The notes under the pieces are model-generated. The model was not told the DNA's origin. It saw only the letters and a program-made list of their open reading frames with translations, and ran no database searches. A stretch of 64,000 nucleotides of DNA from Sulfuritalea sp. (lineage in GTDB: Bacteria; Pseudomonadota; Gammaproteobacteria; Burkholderiales; Rhodocyclaceae): positions 62,001 to 126,000 of the forward strand of contig JALHPU010000001.1 in NCBI GenBank assembly GCA_022842325.1, written 5' to 3'. Of this stretch, positions 1 through 7,666 are shown piece by piece; position 1 is the first letter of the stretch; each line of letters begins with the position of its first letter. The translations under genes were made by a program, and so were the position numbers.

Positions 1-385
1 GCAGCCAGCCAACCAGCTTGTCGGCCCCGACCGGAACGTGGCTGTGCGGAAACTCGAGCAGCATGACGCGCTCGCCGTGCCAGTGGCCCAGATACGGAAT
101 GTGCTCTTCGCCGACCCAGGAGAGGATTTCGTGATCGAGCCGGACTTCCGCCGCGCAGAGGATCCGCAATGCAATGCCCTCGGTGTCGAGAACCTGCTGG
201 AACGCCAGCGCCGCAGCGCGAATGTTGGCGGCCCGGTTGTCGTAGCGGCCGGGATGCATGTGGGGGGTTACGACCGAAGTGCGGATGCCCGCTGCGACGG
301 CATGCCGGGCAAGGCGCAGGGCGGTTGCCAGATCCTCCGGACCGTCATCGATACCGGGAAGCAGGTGGCAATGAAGATCAATCAC
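1..385 (-). CDS. CpsB/CapC-type (PHP) protein-tyrosine phosphatase, 3' end cut by window
   Basis: About 128 residues are visible and the gene runs off base 1. The protein opens with MIDLHCHLLPGIDDGPED, the metal-binding HxH and D-D pattern of PHP-domain phosphatases of the CpsB/CapC/YwqE family; a further histidine motif (TPHMHPG) follows about 40 residues later. By family knowledge these enzymes use metal ions in the cytoplasm to remove phosphate from tyrosines of the matching polysaccharide co-polymerase kinase. The start is a GTG whose last bases form the stop of the upstream kinase (GTGA, 4-base overlap), so the pair is probably translationally coupled. The kinase neighbour makes a polysaccharide phosphatase much likelier than a histidinol phosphatase, which shares the fold. 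Confidence 0.82.
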   Translation of the reverse strand, partial: MIDLHCHLLPGIDDGPEDLATALRLARHAVAAGIRTSVVTPHMHPGRYDNRAANIRAAALAFQQVLDTEGIALRILCAAEVRLDHEILSWVGEEHIPYLGHWHGERVMLLEFPHSHVPVGADKLVGWL

Positions 386-2652
386 GCCGGCTTGGAAGAA
401 TACCCGCTGCTGTAGCTATATTTCTTGCCATAGCCGTAGGCACTGTATTTTCCGTACCCGTAATAGCGATCGGACTTTTCACGGTCGATCTGATTTATGA
501 CTACACCGAGAATATGCGCCTTGGCTTCGCGCAGGCGTTCAAGGCCGCCCAGCGCCACCTGGTAGGGGGTGGAATCTGCCTTCACGACAAAAATCACAGA
601 ATGGGCAAACTGCGAGAGGATCAAGGGATCGCTGACCAATTGCAGCGGCGGGCTGTCGATGATGACGACATCAAAGCTTTCCTCGAGCCATTTCATCGCC
701 TCGGCAAAGCGTATCGAGGACAGCAGTTCCAGCGGATTCGGCGGCACGACACCGCTGGGAATGATATGGATGCCGAGTTCCTTGTTGTAGTGCAGGCATT
801 CCGAGGTCGGATCGGAGCCCGAAACCAGATTGGACAGGCCCTTGCTGGTGGTATCAACGCCAAGCACCTTGGCCACCGTGGGACGCCGCATGTCGGCATC
901 AATCAGGCAGACCTTGCGCACTTGTCCCAAGGCCAGTGCAATGTTGGTCGCGACAGATGTCTTGCCTTCGCCGGGAACCGAGGACGTCACCAGAAGCACT
1001 TTGTGCGGCGCATCGATCGAGGAGAGCATTACGCCCGTTCGAATCGAACGTATCTCTTCGGAAAATCCGGGATCCTTGTCCTTGATGAAGGCGATCTGCA
1101 GATCCCCCGACTCGACCTTGCCCTTGATGCGCGGCAACTGGCCCAGCATTGACTGGCGCAATTTGGTATCGACATCCTCGGCATTCTTGATAGTGTTGTC
1201 CAGGTATTCCAGCAACAATGCAAGCATGATGCCGAGAATCAGCCCGACAACAGTGGCGATGCCAATGATTCTTAGCTTTTTCGGACTGTAGGCTGTGCTA
1301 CTGATGACGGCAGGGTCGACGACACGGGCAATCGGCGACTGCAAGTCGCCGGCGACGTTGGTTTCCTTCATGCGGGTGGTGAACATTTCATACAGGCTCT
1401 TGTTCGACGCCACTTCGCGCTCGAGTACGCCAAGCTCGTATTCCTTGCGGTTCATGCCGAGGATATCGCCCTTGCTTTGGGCCAGCGCGCGTTCGACCGA
1501 TGTCTCCTGTGCACGGGCCAGTTCGTATTCCCGGGTAATGCTGGTGACGATGGTGTCGATTTGGCGCTTGGTGTTTTCCCTGGCCGCACGCAACTCGGCA
1601 TCCCCGGTCTGGCGTTTGGGATGCTCGGGGCCGTATTTCTTGGCAGCGTCGGCGAGCCGGCTTTCCGCCGCGGACTCAACGCTTTTAAGCTGAATGTAGA
1701 TCGGACTTTTCTGGATCGCGGGTATCGATTCGATGTCGATCTTCGACTGCTGTGCGCTCTGCACCTGTAAATATGCCGCTTCGGCCTCGGCCTTTTTCTG
1801 CCGCGCGGCAACCAGACCGCCTGATAGCTGCTCGAGTTGCTTGGAGGCTCCGCTTTGGGCGACTCCCTTGGCGTCAATGATGCGCTCGCGCTCGCGGAAC
1901 TGTTGCAGCGCGCGCTCGGATTCTTCCAGCTTCTTGCGCAATCCGCTCAGCCGGTCGGTCAGCCAAGCGCCGGCTTTCTGCGTCATGGCGAGCCGCGCGT
2001 CCATGTCGGCGTCGATAAAGCCGTCAGCAACCCAGTTTGCGGCATTGGCGGCAAATTCCTTGTCGTGGCTTTCATAGCTTATTTTTATCAACTGGCTGTT
2101 GCGTACCAGTTCGACGGTAAGTTCTTTCTTGAACCGTGCCACCACCGCGGCTTCCAGATTGGCCGGGGAAAACTTTTCACCGTCGTCCGCCCCCAGCCAT
2201 GCCTCCGGCAACAGTTTCTTGAGCGAAAAGCCTGTTTCCTGCTGTTGCCGCGGATCCATCACGGGATGATCGACCAGCTTCATCTTGGCCACGATGCGAC
2301 GCGCCAGTTCCTGCGACTTGAGGATCTCGGCCTGGGTCTGGTAGTACTCGCGATTGCCGCTCATCGAGCTGTAGACTTCTTCGATATTGACCACTTTGCT
2401 CTTGTTCGATTCGAGCATCAACGTCGCGGTCGACCGGTAGGTGGGCTGGATGACGAATACGATCAAGGTGGTGAGTAGTGCGATGGCGCCGGCCAGCCCC
2501 AGAGCACTCCACTTGTGCTTCGAAATGCTCCGACGCCAGAAACGCAGTTGCTCCGCCAGGCGATCGGCATCGTGCTCAAGCCTGTCGACCGGCACGAACA
2601 CGGGCTGCGCCAAAGAGGGAACAACCTGAACGGGGGTGACTGGATGATTCAT
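382..2652 (-). CDS. Polysaccharide co-polymerase / BY-type tyrosine autokinase (Wzc-like)
   Basis: 756 residues. A Wzz-type chain-length region is bounded by membrane segments near residues 48-68 and 459-482, with a long coiled-coil-rich periplasmic part between them. The cytoplasmic kinase follows: Walker A SSVPGEGKTS near 557-566, Walker A' CLIDADMRR near 582, Walker B VVIIDSPP near 662. The C-terminus is a tyrosine cluster with nine Tyr between about 730 and 751, the usual autophosphorylation tail. Such proteins set chain length and couple polymerisation to export through the Wza channel. Here kinase and periplasmic parts are fused in one protein, unlike two-gene systems. It starts 2 bases after the Wza-like gene and overlaps the phosphatase gene by 4 bases, so the three act as one unit. 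Confidence 0.93.
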   Translation of the reverse strand: MNHPVTPVQVVPSLAQPVFVPVDRLEHDADRLAEQLRFWRRSISKHKWSALGLAGAIALLTTLIVFVIQPTYRSTATLMLESNKSKVVNIEEVYSSMSGNREYYQTQAEILKSQELARRIVAKMKLVDHPVMDPRQQQETGFSLKKLLPEAWLGADDGEKFSPANLEAAVVARFKKELTVELVRNSQLIKISYESHDKEFAANAANWVADGFIDADMDARLAMTQKAGAWLTDRLSGLRKKLEESERALQQFRERERIIDAKGVAQSGASKQLEQLSGGLVAARQKKAEAEAAYLQVQSAQQSKIDIESIPAIQKSPIYIQLKSVESAAESRLADAAKKYGPEHPKRQTGDAELRAARENTKRQIDTIVTSITREYELARAQETSVERALAQSKGDILGMNRKEYELGVLEREVASNKSLYEMFTTRMKETNVAGDLQSPIARVVDPAVISSTAYSPKKLRIIGIATVVGLILGIMLALLLEYLDNTIKNAEDVDTKLRQSMLGQLPRIKGKVESGDLQIAFIKDKDPGFSEEIRSIRTGVMLSSIDAPHKVLLVTSSVPGEGKTSVATNIALALGQVRKVCLIDADMRRPTVAKVLGVDTTSKGLSNLVSGSDPTSECLHYNKELGIHIIPSGVVPPNPLELLSSIRFAEAMKWLEESFDVVIIDSPPLQLVSDPLILSQFAHSVIFVVKADSTPYQVALGGLERLREAKAHILGVVINQIDREKSDRYYGYGKYSAYGYGKKYSYSSGYSSKPA

Positions 2653-2654
2653 GG

Positions 2655-3212
2655 TCAGAAGAAGCTTTCTTCGACGGTGATGATGTCGCCCGGACTGACG
2701 AGAGCGGATTGGTCGACCTTCACGGGCTTTTGCGTCTTGTCGTCTTCACGAATGACGAAAATCTTCTCTTTCGAAGCCCGCTCCTTGAAACCACCGGCCA
2801 GCGAAATCGCCTTGCGTATGGTCAGGCCCGGCTGGTAGGGATAGGCGCCGGACTTTTCGACCTGGCCGTTCACAAAGAATGGGCGATATTCCTCGATGGT
2901 GACCGACACCACGGGATTGAGCAGATATTTGCCGCGCAGGCCATCTGCGATCAGGGCTTCCAGTTCGACGACCCGTTTTCCCAGTACCCGAATCTCGCCA
3001 ATGATGGGAAATGAAATGGTGCCGGCATCGCTGAGACGGATCTTTTCGCGCTTCAGGTCATCCTCGCCCAGCACACGAATGCTGACGACATCGCCGGAGG
3101 CCAGTCGATAGGACGACAAAAGGTTTTCACCGCTTGCGGCCGCCTGCGCAAGCGACCCAAATGACATTATCCAAAAGCCTGCCAGGAGCAGGCATTGGTA
3201 CAGTCGACTCAT
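2655..3212 (-). CDS. Polysaccharide export protein (short Wza-like, Poly_export + SLBB)
   Basis: 185 residues with a signal peptide (hydrophobic stretch ending near ALAQAAAS-type small residues about residue 26). Mature residues about 34-110 match a polysaccharide export domain (YRLASGDVVSIRVLGEDDL), followed by one SLBB domain (FFVNGQVEKSGAYPY onward). It is about half the length of E. coli Wza and lacks an obvious lipobox cysteine and a C-terminal membrane helix, so it may form only the periplasmic rings and need a separate outer-membrane partner; the EpsL-like barrel encoded upstream is a candidate. First gene of the export/kinase/phosphatase unit, just downstream of a terminator, so it probably has its own promoter in the short gap. 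A GAGG ribosome site lies about 10 bases before the ATG. Confidence 0.88.
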   Translation of the reverse strand: MSRLYQCLLLAGFWIMSFGSLAQAAASGENLLSSYRLASGDVVSIRVLGEDDLKREKIRLSDAGTISFPIIGEIRVLGKRVVELEALIADGLRGKYLLNPVVSVTIEEYRPFFVNGQVEKSGAYPYQPGLTIRKAISLAGGFKERASKEKIFVIREDDKTQKPVKVDQSALVSPGDIITVEESFF

Positions 3213-3243
3213 TGAAAAATGCCTCGTTAGGAAATAAGCAACG

Positions 3244-3278
3244 CAAAAAAATTAGAGGGGGAAATCTCCCCCTCTAAT
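3244..3278 (-). terminator. Rho-independent terminator after the EpsL-like gene
   Basis: A perfect 12-bp stem (3251-3262 with 3267-3278, ATTAGAGGGGGA) has a 4-base loop. On the minus strand it is followed by a run of seven T (3251 down to 3245). It lies 39 bases past the stop of the barrel gene and separates it from the Wza/Wzc unit. The GC-rich core, AT ends and T-run are all visible. Confidence 0.88.
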
Positions 3279-3316
3279 TCTATCAAAGGACTTTCGGGAC
3301 GACCAGCGTGCCGGCG

Positions 3317-4585
3317 TCAGATAGCCGCGTTGAGGAAGATGCTATAGATGTTGCGCTTGTAGGCCGAAGTGGCGACGTTGGAGTCCTTGTCGGTGTAGTC
3401 ATAGCCTGCACCAACCCGGAAGTTGCGGGTCCATTGGTAATTCAGTTTCAGGCCGTAGGCGTTGATCTTGTCGGTTTGAGGAACCGCCACGCCGGCGTTG
3501 TACTGATAATCGGTCTTGGTATTGCTGTAGGTGGCGACGCTGGAAAGCCGGCTGTTCCAGGCATGGTTCCAGGCGATTCCGTACTTGCTGTCGATCGAGG
3601 CGTTGCCGATCGTTGCTTCGTTGGTGCCTCTGCTGGCAGTGAAATCGAAATTGGAGTAGGTCAGCGGGCTCCACTTGATCGTGCCGTCCCAGCTCGATCC
3701 GGAGAAGTCGCGCAGGCTGCCGTCGGTGAAATCCTTCTTCATGGTACCGACCTTGAATATGCCGGTGGTCTTGGCCGCGGCTTCCCAGGTCACACCGACC
3801 AGGTATTTGCGATCGGTGCTGTCGAGCGTAGTCCAGTTGGCGGCACCGCCCACACCGACAAAGGAACCCTGCCTGTAGTCGATCTTGGTCTGGGTGGCCT
3901 GGAACAGAAGCTGGGTCTTCGGCATGATGCGCCAAAAGAAGGTGGCGCCGATCACGGTGTCGTCGTGATCGCGCTTGGTGTTGTCCGGATTGCCGAAAGC
4001 ATCCGACTGGAAATTGTCATAGCGCTTGGAAATCCAGCCGCCTTCGAGTTCGACGCGCCCCTGAGCGCCTTCGGCACCATAGCCAGCAACGCCCTTGAAC
4101 GAGGATTGGTGCCACTTGTCCGGATTGTCGTGGGTGGCGGCCCCTGGTACCGCACCCTGGTCATCGTGACCCTTCAGATACTCGGCGGAAAGCTTCAGGC
4201 CGGAACGACCGGAAAACACCCAGGTTGCGTTGCCGGTGAGACCTTTGTCGGTATAGTTCGCCGACGATACGCCGCTATAGGAACCGTGCTCGACGCGGTA
4301 GGTGGCGTCGTAGGTATGCGGGCCGTCCTTGGCTTCGATTTTCACCTTCGGCGCCAGCACCGTGATGGTTGCACTTTTCTTGTTGTTGGACTGGGAATAG
4401 ATATTGTCGTTCGACTTGAAGGTCAGATCCGCTTCGGGATACACCGTCACCGGCCCCCATGGAATCCCGGCCGGTTTACCGAAGCCGGCATCTTGCGCAG
4501 TCACAGGCATCGCGGTGGCAGCAAACAGCGAGGCAATCACTGCGCTAAGGAGGTTGGCGTCGAGTCGCTTATTTTTCATCATCAT
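3317..4585 (-). CDS. Outer-membrane beta-barrel protein, EpsL-like (exopolysaccharide locus)
   Basis: 422 residues beginning MMMKNKRLDANLLSAV, with a signal peptide cleaved near MPVTAQDA. The mature protein is full of alternating polar/hydrophobic strands with aromatic girdle residues (for example GLKLSAEYLKGHDD, YLVGVTWEA, FRVGAGYDYTDKD) and ends in an amphipathic strand YSIFLNAAI, as in barrel porins of the BBP2_2/EpsL type. EpsL homologues sit in beta-proteobacterial polysaccharide loci and are thought to help sugar polymer cross the outer membrane; this role is inferred. Three consecutive Met codons leave the exact start open by up to two residues. It lies 36 bases after the alanine-rich gene with no visible promoter between, so the two are probably co-transcribed, ending at the terminator at 3244-3278. 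Confidence 0.8.
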   Translation of the reverse strand: MMMKNKRLDANLLSAVIASLFAATAMPVTAQDAGFGKPAGIPWGPVTVYPEADLTFKSNDNIYSQSNNKKSATITVLAPKVKIEAKDGPHTYDATYRVEHGSYSGVSSANYTDKGLTGNATWVFSGRSGLKLSAEYLKGHDDQGAVPGAATHDNPDKWHQSSFKGVAGYGAEGAQGRVELEGGWISKRYDNFQSDAFGNPDNTKRDHDDTVIGATFFWRIMPKTQLLFQATQTKIDYRQGSFVGVGGAANWTTLDSTDRKYLVGVTWEAAAKTTGIFKVGTMKKDFTDGSLRDFSGSSWDGTIKWSPLTYSNFDFTASRGTNEATIGNASIDSKYGIAWNHAWNSRLSSVATYSNTKTDYQYNAGVAVPQTDKINAYGLKLNYQWTRNFRVGAGYDYTDKDSNVATSAYKRNIYSIFLNAAI

Positions 4586-4621
4586 TCACTATCCCAATGT
4601 TCGAAACCTGAAGGCAAACGC

Positions 4622-5185
4622 TCAGCTGCAACTGACAGAACAAAGCGTGGTCGTGGTCGGTGTGGCGACTGGCGTGCTCAAGACGGTAACCGGCTGCGTT
4701 TCCACGACGGCAGAAACAGCCGCCGCAACCACCGTTGCCGATGACGGAACCGCGGCGACGACCGCGGCCTGAACCGCTGTCGCCGAGCCGGGAACTGCAG
4801 CAACCACGGCTGAAGCGATAGCTGCCGCCAATGCCGGGGCTGCCGTTGCCGCCGCCGATGCGATCGCGGCCGCCGATGCCGGAGCCGCCGTAGCCGCCGC
4901 CGATGCGATAGCGGCAGCCGCCGCGGGCGCTGCGCGCACCGCGGCAGTCACTGCCGCCGCCGGACTGACGCCTGGCATCGTGACCAGGACAGAAACGAAT
5001 GAACCCATATTCAAACCAGCCGCCGCCGCGCTTGCCGCGATCGCACCAAGGGCTGCACCGGCCGCCTGCTGCGCGGCAATTTCGGCCTGAATCTGGTCTC
5101 GGGTCATGTTCGCCACGAACGCCGCATTCGCCGAAAGCGCCATCAACGAAATTACTGATGCAACAATAAGTTGCCTAAACTTCAT
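4622..5185 (-). CDS. Alanine-rich exported repeat protein of unknown function
   Basis: 187 residues, not recognised. A clear signal peptide (MKFRQLIVASVISLMALSANA) is followed by a short charged segment (NMTRDQIQAEIAAQQ), then a largely Ala/Val/Ser/Thr/Pro body. Residues about 79-125 hold three 15-residue repeats of the form [15 protein letters not shown], with looser copies after them (AVVAAVPGSATAVQ). The tail is Thr-rich and ends CSVSCS, giving two cysteines and no aromatic C-terminal strand. The body has almost no charge, which suggests a self-associating or wall-like extracellular component, but that is inference. It has its own promoter (5222-5249) and an AAGGGG-type ribosome site, and it precedes the EpsL-like barrel by 36 bases. 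Low complexity means a homology search may mislead; the signal peptide, ribosome site and operon position argue for a real gene. Confidence 0.72.
   Translation of the reverse strand: MKFRQLIVASVISLMALSANAAFVANMTRDQIQAEIAAQQAAGAALGAIAASAAAAGLNMGSFVSVLVTMPGVSPAAAVTAAVRAAPAAAAAIASAAATAAPASAAAIASAAATAAPALAAAIASAVVAAVPGSATAVQAAVVAAVPSSATVVAAAVSAVVETQPVTVLSTPVATPTTTTLCSVSCS
4815..4949. repeat. Three 45-bp tandem repeats inside the alanine-rich gene
   Basis: Units begin at 4815, 4860 and 4905, each opening with GCGAT(A/C)GC on the plus strand. The first two share most bases and the third diverges in its second half. The 45-base period keeps the frame and encodes the 15-residue Ala-rich repeat. Differences cluster at third codon positions, suggesting the repeat is kept at the protein level. 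Confidence 0.75.
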
Positions 5186-5221
5186 GATCTAACCCCTTAG
5201 GATCTGTGCCGCTTTCCTGCG

Positions 5222-5249
5222 AGCATACTCAAGACCGCCCGGCAGTCAA
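5222..5249 (-). promoter_or_regulatory. Sigma-70-like promoter of the alanine-rich gene
   Basis: On the minus strand TTGACT (5244-5249) is followed by a 16-base spacer and TATGCT (5222-5227), giving a leader of about 30 bases to the ATG at 5185. An inverted repeat GCGACA-N6-TGTCGC (5265-5282) lies just upstream and could bind a regulator. Confidence 0.5.
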
Positions 5250-5312
5250 TCGGAAACAAGCTGCGCGACATGTTTTTGTCGCTAAAACGCCACAATCATG
5301 GCAAAGCCTAGC

Positions 5313-6503
5313 CTATTGCCAGAATCCCTTCAAGCCCAAGGCGGAGGTCTTGACCGAGCTATTCAGCAATCCATCCACCGCCGCAGCAGCTTCCTCGTGC
5401 CCGTTTTCCGCCGCACTGACATACCACTTGAGTGCCCGATCGATATCCCGCGCACCACCGATACCATCATTCTGCATTTGAGCCAAATTATACATGGCAT
5501 TCGCATTGCCCTGCTCAGCCGCCCACTGAAAATACGCTCTGGCCTTTTCATGGTGTTGCTTGACGCCAACGCCATCCCGAAAAAGCTGACCGAGGCTGTT
5601 GGCGGCTGCCTTGTGGCCGGCTTCATGGGCCCTGGCGAACCAGTCAGCGGCTTCCTTGCGGTCCGCCTCGACACGGGACTTCACCAACAGGGTGGCCAAT
5701 GCGAACTGCGCCTCGCGGTGGCCGGCGGTGGCCGCGGTCCGATAGGATTTTTGCGCCTCGGTACGCCCGGTTTCGTCGGCCTCTTCCCGCATGCGGCCGA
5801 GCAGATAATTGGCGACAGGATCCTGCGTGGCGGCCGCGCGCGCCAGCCAGTCGGCGGCCGCTTTCCGGTCCCTGGCCGCTCCGCGCCCTGCCAGCAGATG
5901 GGTCGCTGCCGCTACTTGAGCACCGACATGTCCCTGTTCGGCAGCCTTGAGGAACAACTGGCAGGCTTGCGCATCGTCCTGCGCTGCACCGGCCTGTGCC
6001 AGCAGCCGGCCGAGATGGTATTGACCGTCGCGGTCATTCAGGCGGGCGGCCTGCCGCAACCACTGCCAGGCGGATTCGCGTGCCTCGGGCCCGGGTTCCT
6101 GCAGCAGCAGGCGGCCGAGCGCGGCCATGGCCTCGGGCTGGCCCTGTTCGGCAGCCAATCGATACCAGCGCATGGCCTCTTCGCGGTTTTTCGCGGTACC
6201 GCCTGCCTCTTCATGCAGCGTCCCCAACAAGGCCGCGGCACGCGGATGGCCTGTCGCGGCGGCCGAATGAAGCATGGGCAAGGCGCGCGCCGGTTCGCCC
6301 AGCCGGGCGTAGGTCTGCCCGACTTGCCACTGCGATTCGGTATCGCCCTTGCGGGCCTTTCGCACCAGGGCGATGAAGCCGGCCTTGTCTTCGGCCTGTT
6401 CGTAGCTGAGCGCAGGCTTTTCCGGCTCGGTGGCAACAGTCGGCGCTGCTGCCACGGCGAGCAGCAAGCAAGCCACGGCGGACGCTTGCCGGGATCGCCT
6501 CAT
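5313..6503 (-). CDS. Periplasmic Sel1-repeat (TPR-like) protein
   Basis: 396 residues: signal peptide (hydrophobic AVACLLLAVAAAPTVA) then roughly ten Sel1-like repeats through to the end, with signatures such as AAATGHPRAAALLGTLHEE, AAEQGQPEAMAALGRLL and AAEQGNANAMYNLAQMQNDG. Sel1 repeats form alpha-solenoids for protein contacts; in alginate and Pel systems a repeat protein of this class (AlgK, PelB) scaffolds the periplasmic export complex. A similar scaffolding job is inferred here from the exopolysaccharide context. Its ATG overlaps the stop of the lytic transglycosylase gene (ATGA at 6500-6503). No lipobox is seen. The precise number of repeats and the binding partner cannot be read from sequence. 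Confidence 0.85.
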   Translation of the reverse strand: MRRSRQASAVACLLLAVAAAPTVATEPEKPALSYEQAEDKAGFIALVRKARKGDTESQWQVGQTYARLGEPARALPMLHSAAATGHPRAAALLGTLHEEAGGTAKNREEAMRWYRLAAEQGQPEAMAALGRLLLQEPGPEARESAWQWLRQAARLNDRDGQYHLGRLLAQAGAAQDDAQACQLFLKAAEQGHVGAQVAAATHLLAGRGAARDRKAAADWLARAAATQDPVANYLLGRMREEADETGRTEAQKSYRTAATAGHREAQFALATLLVKSRVEADRKEAADWFARAHEAGHKAAANSLGQLFRDGVGVKQHHEKARAYFQWAAEQGNANAMYNLAQMQNDGIGGARDIDRALKWYVSAAENGHEEAAAAVDGLLNSSVKTSALGLKGFWQ

Positions 6504-7627
6504 AGCGGCTTTGCCTCGGGCAACTCGAAGCCGATCAGAGATTTCTGGACGCCTCTCGCCGCTTCACGCTTGCGCATTTCGCGCGTCTTTACGGGATAGT
6601 TGGCGATTTTTTGCGCGAAGGCCTCGATCCGGTCCGTCGGCAGCAGCAGCGCCGGTTTGCCCTTGCCGGAAATGAACGAGGATTTGTGCGAGGGATTCAA
6701 GGCCAGTACTTCGGCGGCGGGCAAGCCGGCAAGACGCGCCACGGACTGGAGATCGAGCGCCATGGGCACATCGATCCCGGCGAAATACGGGGCATTCGGG
6801 ATATCGGCCAATTCGACGCCGTGCAGTTCCGGACTCAGCACGATGTTCCGGATCGCCATCAGCTTCGGCACGTAATACCGGGTCTCCTCCGGCACGGTGA
6901 GGCTTTCGTAATCGGTCGGCAGGCCCTTCGCCTGGTTGCGCTGAACGGCGCGCAGAACCGCCTCTTCACCCCAGTTGTAGGCAGCGAGCGCGAGTTGCCA
7001 GTCGTTGAACATGCGATGCAGAAATTCAAGGTAGTCCAGCGCCGCCTCGGTCGAGGCCACGATGTCGCGCCGGGCGTCGTAGTGTTCGGTGAGTTTCAGG
7101 CGATAGCGTTGCGCCGTACCGGGAATGAACTGCCACAACCCCGCGGCCTGGGCCGTCGATAACGCGCCCGGTTCGAATCCGCTTTCGACGATGGGCAACA
7201 GCGCCAGTTCCATCGGCAGGCCGCGCTTCTCGACCGCTTCTACGATGTGGAAGAGATAGCGCCGGGCCTTCTGGCTGATATTGGCGACGAGGTCTTTGCG
7301 CTGGCCGTACCAGAGTTCCCGCTCGGCAACCAGGGGGCCGCGCAACGGCGGCATGGCAAATCCATAGCGAATCCGGTCCCACACATTACGCACTACGCGG
7401 TCCGGCTTGCCGGCAAACTCGTCTTCGGTGATATCGAGCAAATAGGCCCGGCTGCGGTCGACGACCGGACCGATCGTCACTTCGGGCTTGAGCCCGGGAC
7501 CCATTTCTTCCAATACCAGGGGATGGTAGGCGAAGCGCTGCGGATGCAGTCCGCTGTCGTCGCCCGCCCAGGCGGCGCCCATCGATACAAGCAGAAAAAC
7601 CACCAGCGCGAGGAAGAGTCGGGTCAT
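6500..7627 (-). CDS. Lytic murein transglycosylase (SLT domain, MltD-like without LysM)
   Basis: 375 residues with a signal peptide (LALVVFLLVSMGAAWA). The SLT domain runs about residues 135-270: ALLPIVESGFEPGALS carries the catalytic Glu, followed by AAGLWQFIPGTAQRY, the DARRDIVASTEAALDYLEFL segment and LALAAYNWGE. These are the GLWQF and AYN signatures of family 1 transglycosylases such as MltD. Unlike E. coli MltD no LysM repeat is visible in the remaining C-terminal 100 residues. The enzyme cleaves the MurNAc-GlcNAc bond in the periplasm. Placed between two Sel1-repeat genes and coupled to the downstream one, it may open peptidoglycan locally for an export complex (inference). Confidence 0.88.
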   Translation of the reverse strand: MTRLFLALVVFLLVSMGAAWAGDDSGLHPQRFAYHPLVLEEMGPGLKPEVTIGPVVDRSRAYLLDITEDEFAGKPDRVVRNVWDRIRYGFAMPPLRGPLVAERELWYGQRKDLVANISQKARRYLFHIVEAVEKRGLPMELALLPIVESGFEPGALSTAQAAGLWQFIPGTAQRYRLKLTEHYDARRDIVASTEAALDYLEFLHRMFNDWQLALAAYNWGEEAVLRAVQRNQAKGLPTDYESLTVPEETRYYVPKLMAIRNIVLSPELHGVELADIPNAPYFAGIDVPMALDLQSVARLAGLPAAEVLALNPSHKSSFISGKGKPALLLPTDRIEAFAQKIANYPVKTREMRKREAARGVQKSLIGFELPEAKPL

Positions 7628-7666
7628 GCGGCCGCCTGCTGGAAAGGAGGCGGGATTATACGCTTC

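Noticed and set aside
4815-4949. Minisatellite or non-coding tandem repeat
   Set aside because: The 45-base period keeps one frame and sits in a gene with promoter, ribosome site and signal peptide.
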